From Rhizobacter sp. (GTDB lineage Bacteria; Pseudomonadota; Gammaproteobacteria; Burkholderiales; Burkholderiaceae_C), in NCBI GenBank assembly GCA_025360945.1, contig JANYBE010000580.1:1-14704 (forward strand): a stretch of 14,704 nucleotides of DNA, read 5' to 3'. A model generated the notes under the pieces. The model was not told the origin of the DNA. It ran no database searches and worked only from the letters and a program-made list of their open reading frames with translations. Made by a program: the position numbers and the translations under genes. Each line of letters opens with the position of its first letter. Within the stretch, counting starts at the first letter, position 1. Shown one piece after another: positions 1 to 8,425 of this stretch.

Positions 1-1241
<1,241 letters not shown>

Positions 1242-1268
1242 TCAAGAACCGGCGCGGAGAACAAGAAC

Positions 1269-2750
1269 ATGGGTTTGTTGAGTTTCGCCATCTGGCTGCC
1301 GATCCTGTCGGGCATCGTGCTGCTCGGGTTCGGCCGCGATGAGCAGGTCGGCGCGGTGCGCTGGATGGCACTGGTTGCCGCATTCGCCAGCCTGGTCGTT
1401 ACGTTGCCGCTGATCGGGGGCTTCGACGCCACGACCGCGGCGATGCAGTTCGTCGAGAAGTTCGACTGGATCGAGCGCTTCAACGTCCACTACCACCTCG
1501 GCATCGATGGCCTGTCGATGTGGTTCATCCCGCTGACCGCTTTCATCACGCTGATCGTCGTGATCTCGGCGTGGCAGGTGGTCAAGAGCCGCGTGAACCA
1601 GTACATGGGCGCGTTCCTGATCCTGTCGGGCCTGATGATCGGCGTGTTCGCCGCGCTCGACGGGCTGCTGTTCTACGTCTTCTTCGAGGCCACGCTGATC
1701 CCGATGTACCTGATCATCGGCGTGTGGGGCGGGCCGAGGCGCGTCTACGCGGCGTTCAAGTTCTTCCTGTACACGCTGGCCGGCTCGCTGCTGATGCTGG
1801 TCGCGCTGATCTACCTCTACTACATCTCGAAGGGCAGCTTTGACATCCTGAAGTGGCACAACGTGCCGCTGACGATGAACGAGCAGACGCTGCTGTTCTT
1901 CGCGTTCTTCCTCGCCTTCGCGGTCAAGGTGCCGATGTGGCCGGTGCACACCTGGCTGCCCGACGCCCACGTCGAGGCACCAACGGGCGGTTCCGTCGTG
2001 CTGGCGGCGATCATGCTCAAGCTAGGATGCTACGGCTTCCTGCGCTTCTCGCTGCCGATCACGCCGGACGCCGCACACCACTGGGCGTACTTCATGATCG
2101 CGCTGTCGCTGATTGCGGTCGTCTACATCGGCTTCGTCGCCCTGGTTCAGCAGGACATGAAGAAGCTGGTCGCGTACTCGTCGATCGCGCACATGGGCTT
2201 CGTGACGTTCGGCTTCTTCATCTTCAACGAACTCGGCATGTCCGGCGGCATCGTGCAGATGGTGTCGCACGGCTTTGTCTCGGGCGCGATGTTCCTGTGC
2301 ATCGGTGTGCTCTACGACCGCGTGCACTCGCGCGAGATTGCGGCCTACGGTGGCGTGGCCAACACGATGCCAAAATTTGCCGCGTTCGCGGTGCTGTTCG
2401 CGATGGCCAATTGCGGCCTGCCGGGTACCGCGGGCTTCGTCGGCGAATGGATGGTGATCCTCGGCGCCGTCAAGTTCAATTTCTGGCTCGGCCTGATCGC
2501 CGCGACCGCGCTGATCTTCGGCGCGGCCTACACGCTGTGGATGGTCAAGCGCGTCTACTTCGGTGCGATCGCCAACGATCATGTCCGTGATCTCGCCGAC
2601 ATCGACGCGCGCGAGTTCGTGATGCTCGCACTGCTCGCCGCGGCGGTGCTGTTCATGGGCCTGTACCCGAAGCCTTTTACCGATGTGATGCATGTCTCCG
2701 TCGACGGGCTGCTTAAGCACGCGGCCGTCAGCAAGATTCCCAGCCAGTAG
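1269..2750 (+). CDS. nuoM: NADH-quinone oxidoreductase subunit M (complex I)
   Basis: Complete 493-residue antiporter-like membrane subunit of complex I, which couples quinone reduction to proton translocation. Landmarks seen: Glu140 in VFFEATLIPMYLIIG, Lys164 in AAFKFFLYTLAGS, Lys220 in FAVKVPMWPVHTWLPDAH (counterparts of the E. coli NuoM channel Glu and Lys), and the motif DMKKLVAYSSIAHMGF, which is paralogous to the equivalent helix in NuoL and NuoN. Length matches the family (about 490-510). A GGAG about 10 bases upstream of the ATG supports the start. It sits 27 bp after nuoL and 20 bp before nuoN, so co-transcription is expected. No disruption is visible. Confidence 0.98.
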   Translation: MGLLSFAIWLPILSGIVLLGFGRDEQVGAVRWMALVAAFASLVVTLPLIGGFDATTAAMQFVEKFDWIERFNVHYHLGIDGLSMWFIPLTAFITLIVVISAWQVVKSRVNQYMGAFLILSGLMIGVFAALDGLLFYVFFEATLIPMYLIIGVWGGPRRVYAAFKFFLYTLAGSLLMLVALIYLYYISKGSFDILKWHNVPLTMNEQTLLFFAFFLAFAVKVPMWPVHTWLPDAHVEAPTGGSVVLAAIMLKLGCYGFLRFSLPITPDAAHHWAYFMIALSLIAVVYIGFVALVQQDMKKLVAYSSIAHMGFVTFGFFIFNELGMSGGIVQMVSHGFVSGAMFLCIGVLYDRVHSREIAAYGGVANTMPKFAAFAVLFAMANCGLPGTAGFVGEWMVILGAVKFNFWLGLIAATALIFGAAYTLWMVKRVYFGAIANDHVRDLADIDAREFVMLALLAAAVLFMGLYPKPFTDVMHVSVDGLLKHAAVSKIPSQ

Positions 2751-2770
2751 GACAGGCCAATAGACACGCC

Positions 2771-4252
2771 ATGAATCACATGAACTGGTACGCCGTCAGC
2801 CCCGAGATCGTTCTGCTCAGCTGCGCGTTGGTCGTCGCGATGGTCGATCTTTGGGTCACGCATCCGCGTCGCCTGCCGACCTACCTGCTCGCGCAGGCCT
2901 CGCTCGCTGTCGTCGCCGTGATGCAGCTGTGCGCGTTCAACGCCGGTGACACCGTCTACGCGATGCAAAACATGGTCGTCGCCGACCCGATGGGGCATCT
3001 GCTTGGCCTTTTCGCCACCATCGCGGTAATGGTCTCGCTGGTCTACGCGCGCCCCTACGCGGCCGAGCGCGACATCCTCAAGGGCGAACTTTTCACGCTC
3101 AGCATGTTCTCGCTGCTCGGCATCGGCGTGATGCTGTCGGCGAACAACTTCCTGGTCGTCTATCTCGGCCTGGAGCTGATGACGCTGAGCCTGTACGCCC
3201 TGGTCGCGATGCGCCGCGATCATGCGGATGCGACCGAAGCGGCGATGAAGTACTTTGTGCTCGGTGCGCTGGCGAGCGGCTTTCTGCTCTACGGTCTGTC
3301 GATGATGTATGGCGCGACCGGCTCGCTCGACATTGGCGAAGTCTACAAGGCCATCGGCACTGGCACGATCAACAAGCAGGTGATGATCCTGGGGCTGGTG
3401 TTCGTTGTCGCCGGTCTGGGCTTCAAGCTCGGTGCGGTGCCGTTTCACATGTGGGTGCCCGATGTCTATCAGGGTGCACCGACCGCGGTCACGCTGCTGA
3501 TCGGCGGCGCGCCCAAGTTGGCCGCGTTTGCGATCACGATCCGCCTGCTCGTCGAGGGCATGCTTGGCCTGGCGATCGACTGGCAGCAGATGCTGGTCGT
3601 GCTGTCGGTTGGCTCGATGCTGCTGGGCAATGTCGTCGCCATCGCGCAGACGAACCTGAAACGCCTGCTCGCGTATTCGAGTATCGCGCAAATGGGCTTC
3701 ATGCTCCTCGGCCTGTGCTCTGGGGTGGTTCACGACAACACCGTGTCGGCCGCCAACTCGTATGCGTCGTCGATGTTCTACATCGTCACTTACGTGCTGA
3801 CGACGCTAGGCACCTTCGGCACGATCATGCTGCTGTCGCGCCCCGGTTTCGAGGCCGAGCAGATCGACGACCTGAAGGGCCTCGCCAAGCGCAGCCCGTG
3901 GTTCGCGCTCGTGATGACTATCTTCATGCTGTCGCTCGCCGGCCTGCCGCCGACGGTCGGCTTCTACGCCAAGCTGTCGGTCCTGCAATCGCTCGTAGCG
4001 ACCAATGTCGAAGGCTACCTGTGGCTCGCTATTGCGGCGGTGCTGCTGTCGCTTGTGGGTGCGTTCTACTACCTGCGGGTGATCAAGCTCATGTACTTCG
4101 ACGAACCGGCCGATACCAGCCCCATCGTCAGCAGCGGCGACGTGCGTGCCGTGCTCTCGCTGAACGGCGCAGCGGTACTGCTGTTTGGCATCCTGCCCAG
4201 CGGCCTGATGACGCTGTGCGGGCAGGCCATAGTCAAGGCGTTGACGACTTGA
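2771..4252 (+). CDS. nuoN: NADH-quinone oxidoreductase subunit N (complex I)
   Basis: Complete 493-residue third antiporter-like subunit of the complex I membrane arm, nearest the quinone-binding half. Seen: Glu135 in VVYLGLELMTLSLYALVAM, Lys219 in GLGFKLGAVPFHMWVPDVYQG, the NLKRLLAYSSIAQMGFM helix, and LAGLPPTVGFYAKLSVL near the C-terminus, in NuoN order. Length is usual. The ATG at 2771 is taken as start; an in-frame ATG at 2780 (MNWYAVSPEIV) is an alternative, and the Shine-Dalgarno signal is weak for both (AGGACAGG just after the nuoM stop). As in most bacteria it is the last nuo gene. The transcript may continue into the NUDIX gene 29 bp downstream. Confidence 0.97.
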   Translation: MNHMNWYAVSPEIVLLSCALVVAMVDLWVTHPRRLPTYLLAQASLAVVAVMQLCAFNAGDTVYAMQNMVVADPMGHLLGLFATIAVMVSLVYARPYAAERDILKGELFTLSMFSLLGIGVMLSANNFLVVYLGLELMTLSLYALVAMRRDHADATEAAMKYFVLGALASGFLLYGLSMMYGATGSLDIGEVYKAIGTGTINKQVMILGLVFVVAGLGFKLGAVPFHMWVPDVYQGAPTAVTLLIGGAPKLAAFAITIRLLVEGMLGLAIDWQQMLVVLSVGSMLLGNVVAIAQTNLKRLLAYSSIAQMGFMLLGLCSGVVHDNTVSAANSYASSMFYIVTYVLTTLGTFGTIMLLSRPGFEAEQIDDLKGLAKRSPWFALVMTIFMLSLAGLPPTVGFYAKLSVLQSLVATNVEGYLWLAIAAVLLSLVGAFYYLRVIKLMYFDEPADTSPIVSSGDVRAVLSLNGAAVLLFGILPSGLMTLCGQAIVKALTT

Positions 4253-4281
4253 CCTCATGGCCCGTTCAAGGCGCTCAGGAC

Positions 4282-4890
4282 GTGATCGCCGCGTCGGTCG
4301 ACGACACACACCTGCGCGAAGAGACGCTGGTCTCCGAGCAGGCCTACCGCGGCGCCTTCCTTGACGTTCGACGTGACCAGATCCGCTTGCCCGATGGCGG
4401 CACGGCACAGCGCGAATACATCGTCCACCCCGGTGCGGTGATGATCGTGCCGCTGCTGGATGATGGCCGCCTCGTGATCGAACGCCAGTGGCGCTACCCG
4501 CTGGCACGCGTGATGACCGAGTTTCCGGCGGGTAAGCTCGAGCCCGGCGAGCCGGCGCTGCACTGCGCGGTCCGCGAACTGATCGAGGAAACCGGCTACC
4601 GCGCGACCGAGTGGGCGCGTGCCGGCATCCTGCACAACGCGATCGCATACTCGAACGAAGGTATCGAGGTCTGGTTCGCGCGCGGCCTGACGCCGGGCGA
4701 GCGCCAACTCGACGCGGGCGAGTTTCTCGACGTCGGCAGCGCCAGCCTCGAAGAACTCGATGCCATGGCCCGGCGTGGCGAACTCACCGATGCCAAGACC
4801 TTGATCGGAATGATGTGGCTGAGCAACTGGCGGGCAGGCTGCTGGCCGGTGACATGGCGCCCAGCGCCCAGCGCCCTGAGACAGGGATAA
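4282..4890 (+). CDS. NUDIX hydrolase, ADP-ribose pyrophosphatase type
   Basis: A 202-residue cytosolic Mg-dependent pyrophosphohydrolase. The complete Nudix box (G-x5-E-x7-REUxEExGU) lies at residues 84-106: it starts GKLEPGE and ends RELIEETGY, with all catalytic glutamates present. The context before the box (REYIVHPGAVMIVPLL, then RQWRYPL and EFPAGKLEPGE) is that of ADP-sugar pyrophosphatases (NudF/ADPRP family), so ADP-ribose is the likely substrate; this is inferred from family, not proven. No ATG fits the frame. The GTG at 4282, with AAGG ten bases upstream, is the only sensible start after nuoN, and translation in this frame upstream of it is only a shadow of nuoN. It is 29 bp downstream of nuoN and 7 bp upstream of the DUF1178 gene, an arrangement typical of betaproteobacteria. 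The basic, Trp-rich tail after MMWLSNW is not conserved-looking. Confidence 0.92.
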   Translation: MIAASVDDTHLREETLVSEQAYRGAFLDVRRDQIRLPDGGTAQREYIVHPGAVMIVPLLDDGRLVIERQWRYPLARVMTEFPAGKLEPGEPALHCAVRELIEETGYRATEWARAGILHNAIAYSNEGIEVWFARGLTPGERQLDAGEFLDVGSASLEELDAMARRGELTDAKTLIGMMWLSNWRAGCWPVTWRPAPSALRQG

Positions 4891-4897
4891 TCGGGCC

Positions 4898-5338
4898 ATG
4901 AAGGTTCTGAACCTGCGCTGCGCACGAGACCACCGCTTTGAAGGCTGGTTCGGTTCGGATGACGATTTCAGGGTGCAGGGCGAGCGCGGCCAGATGGCCT
5001 GCCCGATGTGCGACGACAAAACCATCAGCCGGCTGCCGAGCGCGCCGCGGCTGAACGTCTCCACGCTGCGCGGTGAGGCCGTCTCACCGTCGCCCGGCGA
5101 GATCGCCCAGGCGCGCGCGCAAGGCCAGTGGCTGCGCGCGGTGCGCGAGGTGATCAGCAAGACCGAAGATGTCGGCGACCGCTTTCCCGAGGAAGCGCGC
5201 CGTATTCACTACGGCGAGGCGAAGGAGCGCGGCATCCGCGGCCGCGCGTCCCCGCACGATGCCGACGCGCTGCGCGAGGAGGGCATCGAAGTCGTCTCGC
5301 TCCCGGTGCCTGCGCCGTTGAAGGGTACCGTTCAATAG
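4898..5338 (+). CDS. DUF1178 family protein, putative small zinc-ribbon-like protein
   Basis: A 146-residue soluble protein matching DUF1178. The N-terminus (MKVLNLRCARDHRFEGWF) carries Cys8 and His12, followed by a Cys35-x2-Cys38 pair (ACPMC) and then a KTISRLPSAPRLN segment. The paired C/H and CPxC arrangement suggests a metal-binding ribbon, which is inferred. The C-terminal half is charged and helical with no further cysteines. The family has no established function. It starts 7 bp after the NUDIX stop (AGGG about 11 bases before the ATG) and is probably co-transcribed with it and the end of the nuo operon. Its last 7 bp overlap the stop of the convergent DUF2917 gene. Confidence 0.9.
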   Translation: MKVLNLRCARDHRFEGWFGSDDDFRVQGERGQMACPMCDDKTISRLPSAPRLNVSTLRGEAVSPSPGEIAQARAQGQWLRAVREVISKTEDVGDRFPEEARRIHYGEAKERGIRGRASPHDADALREEGIEVVSLPVPAPLKGTVQ

Positions 5339-5583
5339 CGCGTGTCGATCGGTTCGAGCACCACGAAACGCGAGTCGTCGAGTGCGCTGATCAACGCGGC
5401 ACCGTCGCGGTCGATGCTGAATCCCTCACCGGGATTGACCAGGATGTCGCGCACGTCGTTGTCCATCGTGACCCAAAGACTGCCGCTGAGCGATTCGATG
5501 CGTTGACCGCGGCCGTTCGGCAAGCGATGAATCGCGCCCTTGCGCAGGTTGATCGACGCGGGGCGCAGGTCGTGGGTGTTCAT
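5332..5583 (-). CDS. DUF2917 family small protein
   Basis: An 83-residue protein resembling DUF2917, recognised by INLRKGAIHRLPNGRGQRIESLSGSLWVTMDND, a short cupin-like beta-rich stretch, followed by ILVNPGEGFSIDRDGAALISAL. There are no cysteines, signal peptide or membrane helix. Function is unknown. The start at 5583 (MNTHDLRPAS) is chosen over an in-frame ATG six codons upstream because a strong AAAGGAG (plus-strand 5591-5597) sits 7 bases before it. The gene is divergent from the LysR gene across about 130 bp and converges on DUF1178 with a 7-bp overlap. The head-to-head placement suggests it is a target of that regulator (inference). Assignment rests on sequence pattern and neighbourhood. 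Confidence 0.8.
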   Translation of the reverse strand: MNTHDLRPASINLRKGAIHRLPNGRGQRIESLSGSLWVTMDNDVRDILVNPGEGFSIDRDGAALISALDDSRFVVLEPIDTRY

Positions 5584-5711
5584 GGTGTGGCTCCTTTGCA
5601 TGAAGCGCCAGCATGGCGGGCTTCTGACCGAACCTTCCCTTTTTGAGGAGGCTTGGCTACAGTCTCTTGCAGAACACGCATGCGCTCAAACGATCAGTTC
5701 GAATGACTTGC
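5584..5711. promoter_or_regulatory. Divergent DUF2917/lysR intergenic region with palindromes
   Basis: This region separates two divergent genes. It holds the DUF2917 ribosome binding site (AAAGGAG on the minus strand, 5591-5597), a small hairpin CGCCA-GCA-TGGCG (5606-5618), the palindrome CGCATGCG (5677-5684), and the 10-bp palindrome TTGCATGCAA (5708-5717), which overlaps the proposed lysR start. The two GCATGC centres are 32 bp apart, about three helical turns, and a related TTGCATGAA lies at 5596-5604. These are candidate operator half-sites for autoregulation by the LysR protein. No good -35/-10 pair was found. A TTGACA on the minus strand (5726-5731) has no matching -10. Confidence 0.35.
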
Positions 5712-6683
5712 ATGCAATTTTGGAATGTCAACTTGCGCCACTACGACCTGCCGCCGCTCGATCAACTCGAGGCCTTCGAGGCCTCGGCGCGCCACCTGAG
5801 CTTTACGAAGGCGGCTGACGAACTCGCGCTGACCCAGTCGGCGGTGAGCCGGCAGATCGCCGCGCTGGAGGACCACTACGGCCTCGCGCTGTTCCGCCGC
5901 CTGCACCGCGCACTGCGCCTCACCGACGATGGCCAGACGCTGCTCCAGGCCGTCAGCGAGGTGCTCGACCAACTGCACGCCGTCGGCGGCGAGCTCAAGC
6001 GCGACCGACGCGCCAAAACCGTGGTCGTGACGACGACGCCGGGCTTCGCCGGCCTGTGGCTGATACCCCGGCTGGCCGGCTTCACCGCGGCGCGGCCGGA
6101 TGTCGACGTGCGCATCTCGGCCGGCTACAAGGTCGTGAACCTGAACCGCGACGGCTTCGATCTAGCGATCCGCTACCAGTCCGAGGACGCGATCGACGCT
6201 GGCGCCGAGCTGCTGTTCGGCGATGTGGTGCTGCCGGTGTGCAGCCCGAGGCTGCTGCGCGACCCGGGACGGCCGCTGAAGACACCCAAAGACCTGCGCC
6301 ACCACGTGCTGATGTACCTCGACTCCGGTCCCGGCGCCGACATGCAAGACTGGCCGATCTGGCTGCGCGCTATGAAGCTCGAAGACCTCAGGCCCGCCAG
6401 CGTGCTGCACTTCTCGCAGTTCGACCAGCTCATCAACGCGGCGATCAGCGGTCAGGGCGTGGCGCTCGGTCGCAGCCCGCTGCTCAAGCAGATGCTGAAG
6501 GACCGCCGTTTGGTCGCGCCGTTCAAGAAGACGGTCGCGTCGCCGCGCAGCTACTACCTGGTGCGCTCGACCTCTGCAGCGCGCAAGCCCGAGGTCGAGG
6601 ATTTCGCGGCCTGGGTGACGAACGAAGCACTTACAACATCCGACCCGGGTTCATCAGGCCCAGCGGATCGAGCGCGTGCTTGA
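5712..6683 (+). CDS. LysR family transcriptional regulator, GcvA-like
   Basis: A LysR-type regulator of about 323 residues. The N-terminal winged helix-turn-helix reads DLPPLDQLEAFEASARHLSF, then TKAADELALTQSAVSRQIAA, closely following the GcvA subgroup. A linker helix follows, then a LysR substrate-binding domain starting at VVVTTTPGFAGLWLIPRLAGF and containing LLFGDVVLPVCSPRLL and SGQGVALGRSPLLK, also GcvA-like. The effector cannot be read from sequence. The start is uncertain: ATG 5703, ATG 5712 or TTG 5733. The TTG gives MRHYDLPPLD, the length usual for this subgroup, and has GGA eight bases upstream; the upstream ATGs lack a Shine-Dalgarno. The last 17 codons overlap the convergent FAD dehydrogenase gene. 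It is divergent from DUF2917, its most likely target. Confidence 0.93.
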   Translation: MQFWNVNLRHYDLPPLDQLEAFEASARHLSFTKAADELALTQSAVSRQIAALEDHYGLALFRRLHRALRLTDDGQTLLQAVSEVLDQLHAVGGELKRDRRAKTVVVTTTPGFAGLWLIPRLAGFTAARPDVDVRISAGYKVVNLNRDGFDLAIRYQSEDAIDAGAELLFGDVVLPVCSPRLLRDPGRPLKTPKDLRHHVLMYLDSGPGADMQDWPIWLRAMKLEDLRPASVLHFSQFDQLINAAISGQGVALGRSPLLKQMLKDRRLVAPFKKTVASPRSYYLVRSTSAARKPEVEDFAAWVTNEALTTSDPGSSGPADRARA

Positions 6684-8031
6684 TCGAACGCATCAGGCTA
6701 AGCGCGACCGGTGATTTGCGCTGGGCGAGCTCGTCGCGCTTGAGCGCGCCGATGCCGTGCTCGGCCGAGAACGAGCCGCCGAATTCGGCGACCGCATCGA
6801 AGACCAGCGTGTTCACTGCGTGCTCGTGCTCGCCAAGGTAGGCGGCTGCGTCCGCGCCAATCGGCGGCTGGACGTTGTAGTGCAGGTTGCCGTCGCCGAG
6901 GTGCCCGAAGTTGACCGGGCGCACACCGGGGAAACTGCGCAGCAGCGCGGCATCGGTGCTCGTCACGAACGCGCCGATCGCCGAAATCGGCAGTGCGATG
7001 TCGTGTTTGATGTTAGGACCTTCGATGCTCTGCGCCATCGGGATCGATTCACGCAAATGCCACATCGCCTTCGACTGTTCGACGCTGGTAGCCACGGCCG
7101 CATCGGCAATCAGCCCGCGTTCGAGCGCGGTTTCGAGCAGGGCCTCGAACAGTGCATGCGCGTGCTCCGCGCTTTCGCTGTCCGATTGCTCGAGCAGTAC
7201 CGTCCATTCGCCCGGCGGCAACGGCTGCGCGAGCTGAGGGAAGTGCCGGCGCACCAGGCCGAGCGCATAGCCGCCCATTACCTCGAAACCGGTCAGGCTC
7301 GCGCCTAGTCGGGCCTGCGCGAGCTGCAGCAGCGCGATCGCCACGTCGAGCGACGCGACCGCCGCGAGGGCGGTGCCGCCCGCCGCAGGCTGCGGATAGA
7401 GCTTCAGCGTTGCGCCGGTGATCACGCCCAGCGTGCCCTCGCTGCCGATGAACAGATGCCGCAGGTCGTAGCCGGTGTTGTCCTTGCGCAGGCCGGTCAG
7501 GCCGTTCCAGATCTCGCCCGCGGCGCTCACCACCTCGAGCCCGAGGCACAGCTCGCGCGCATTGCCGTAGCGCAGCACCTGCGTGCCGCCGGCGTTGGTC
7601 GCGAGGTTGCCGCCCAGTGTGCAGCTGCCTTCGGCCGCGAGGCTCAGTGGGAACAGTAGGTCCTGCGCGGCAGCAGCCTCCTGGACCGCCTGCAAGACAC
7701 AACCTGCATCGACGGTCATCGTGAGGTTCGCTGCGTCGATCGCGCGCACTCGATTCATGCGCGTCAGGCTCAGCAACGCTTGCGTGCCCGACGCGTCGGG
7801 TACCGAGGCACCGACCAACCCGGTGTTGCCGCCCTGCGCGACTATGGGCACGCGATGCGTGGCGCAGGCGCGCACGACCGCGGCGACCTCCTCGGTCGAC
7901 GCCGGCCGCACCACCGCGAGCGCGCGTCCGCGAAAGCGCTTGCGCCAGTCGAGCTCATACGCGGCGAGGTCACCGCCGTCGATCACGTTTGCCGCACCGA
8001 CAATGGCGCGAACCTCGGCCAGCCAGCTCAC
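6631..8031 (-). CDS. FAD-linked 2-hydroxyacid dehydrogenase (D-2-hydroxyglutarate/D-lactate dehydrogenase family)
   Basis: A 466-residue flavoprotein with an FAD_binding_4 (PCMH) domain at about residues 35-215 and an FAD-oxidase C-terminal domain at about 220-465. FAD-binding motifs: PIVAQGGNTGLVGASVP (62-78), EGSCTLGGNLATNAGGTQVL (134-153) and RKDNTGYDLRHLFIGSEGTL (182-201). Active-site and metal motifs: FGHLGDGNLHYN (His377, His384) and EHGIGALKRDEL (424-435). The HLRESIPMAQ and IKHDIALPIS segments favour the D-2-hydroxyglutarate dehydrogenase branch, but D-lactate or other 2-hydroxyacids are possible. It would pass electrons to a quinone or ETF acceptor (family knowledge). The start is GTG at 8031, overlapping the DUF2069 stop as GTGA, with AAGGAG (plus 8040-8045) eight bases upstream; longer frames only shadow DUF2069. 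The 3' end overlaps lysR by 53 bp. Confidence 0.92.
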   Translation of the reverse strand: MSWLAEVRAIVGAANVIDGGDLAAYELDWRKRFRGRALAVVRPASTEEVAAVVRACATHRVPIVAQGGNTGLVGASVPDASGTQALLSLTRMNRVRAIDAANLTMTVDAGCVLQAVQEAAAAQDLLFPLSLAAEGSCTLGGNLATNAGGTQVLRYGNARELCLGLEVVSAAGEIWNGLTGLRKDNTGYDLRHLFIGSEGTLGVITGATLKLYPQPAAGGTALAAVASLDVAIALLQLAQARLGASLTGFEVMGGYALGLVRRHFPQLAQPLPPGEWTVLLEQSDSESAEHAHALFEALLETALERGLIADAAVATSVEQSKAMWHLRESIPMAQSIEGPNIKHDIALPISAIGAFVTSTDAALLRSFPGVRPVNFGHLGDGNLHYNVQPPIGADAAAYLGEHEHAVNTLVFDAVAEFGGSFSAEHGIGALKRDELAQRKSPVALSLMRSIKHALDPLGLMNPGRML

Positions 8032-8405
8032 GCGGCGGACTCCTTCGCCGCGCGCAGCCGCCAGCGCACGTGCGCGGCGCAGGCGGCGAACAGCAGCAGG
8101 CACAACAAGACCTCTAGGATTGCGAGCGGTACGCCCGCACCGCGATCGCTGGTCGCACGCACGATGCCTTCGGTGAAATACAGCCACACCAGCAGGCTGA
8201 GCCAGCGGTACGTGTACATGCGGTTGCGCCACAGCCCGAGTAGCGGCAGCAGCAGCGGCAGCACCTTGAGCGCGAGTGTGCCGCTGCCGGTCGGCGCGAG
8301 CCACAGTTCCCACGCGAGGCCGAGCACGATCAGCGCGAGTGCGCTGCCAAGGGCGACGATGCGCGTCCAGGCGATCGCGGCGGGGAGTGCTGGTGAGTCG
8401 TTCAT
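8028..8405 (-). CDS. DUF2069 family integral membrane protein
   Basis: A 125-residue protein with about four hydrophobic helices. Residues 14-35 form the first (IVALGSALALIVLGLAWELWL). A Leu/Pro-rich second helix (LKVLPLLLPLLGLW) ends at RNRMYTYRW, the most family-like motif, and the third carries LLVWLYFTEGIVRA. A final helix (LAILEVLLCLLLFAACAAHVRW) is followed by a basic, Arg-rich tail, consistent with a cytoplasmic C-terminus. Function is unknown. Its stop overlaps the GTG of the FAD dehydrogenase (GTGA), so the two are translationally coupled. The start codon is only 20 bp from the divergent yihY start, and no convincing Shine-Dalgarno precedes it. In many betaproteobacteria DUF2069 lies beside yihY, which supports the call. 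Confidence 0.88.
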   Translation of the reverse strand: MNDSPALPAAIAWTRIVALGSALALIVLGLAWELWLAPTGSGTLALKVLPLLLPLLGLWRNRMYTYRWLSLLVWLYFTEGIVRATSDRGAGVPLAILEVLLCLLLFAACAAHVRWRLRAAKESAA

Positions 8406-8406
8406 C

Positions 8407-8424
8407 GCTGGCTATGATGCCAGC
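8407..8424. promoter_or_regulatory. 18-bp inverted repeat between DUF2069 and yihY, centred on a -10-like hexamer
   Basis: The sequence GCTGGC-TATGAT-GCCAGC forms a perfect 6-bp inverted repeat around TATGAT, which matches the sigma70 -10 consensus at five of six positions on the plus strand. A poor -35 (TGGTGA, 8391-8396) lies 16 bases upstream. Transcription from this -10 would begin at about 8425, so yihY mRNA starting at ATG 8426 would be leaderless. The element occupies nearly the whole gap between the two start codons and could also be an operator. This is pattern only. Confidence 0.35.
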
Positions 8425-8425
8425 A

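Noticed and set aside
2579..3733. 384-codon minus-strand open frame antisense to nuoM/nuoN
   Set aside because: The translation is His/Arg/Gln-rich low-complexity sequence typical of antisense frames opposite hydrophobic membrane genes. It has no start signal and lies across two certain genes.
3451..4281. Long plus-strand open frame upstream of, and in frame with, the NUDIX gene
   Set aside because: It overlaps nuoN in another frame, encodes Arg/Ala-rich sequence with no domain, and simply results from few stops in GC-rich DNA. The NUDIX homology begins only after about 4282.
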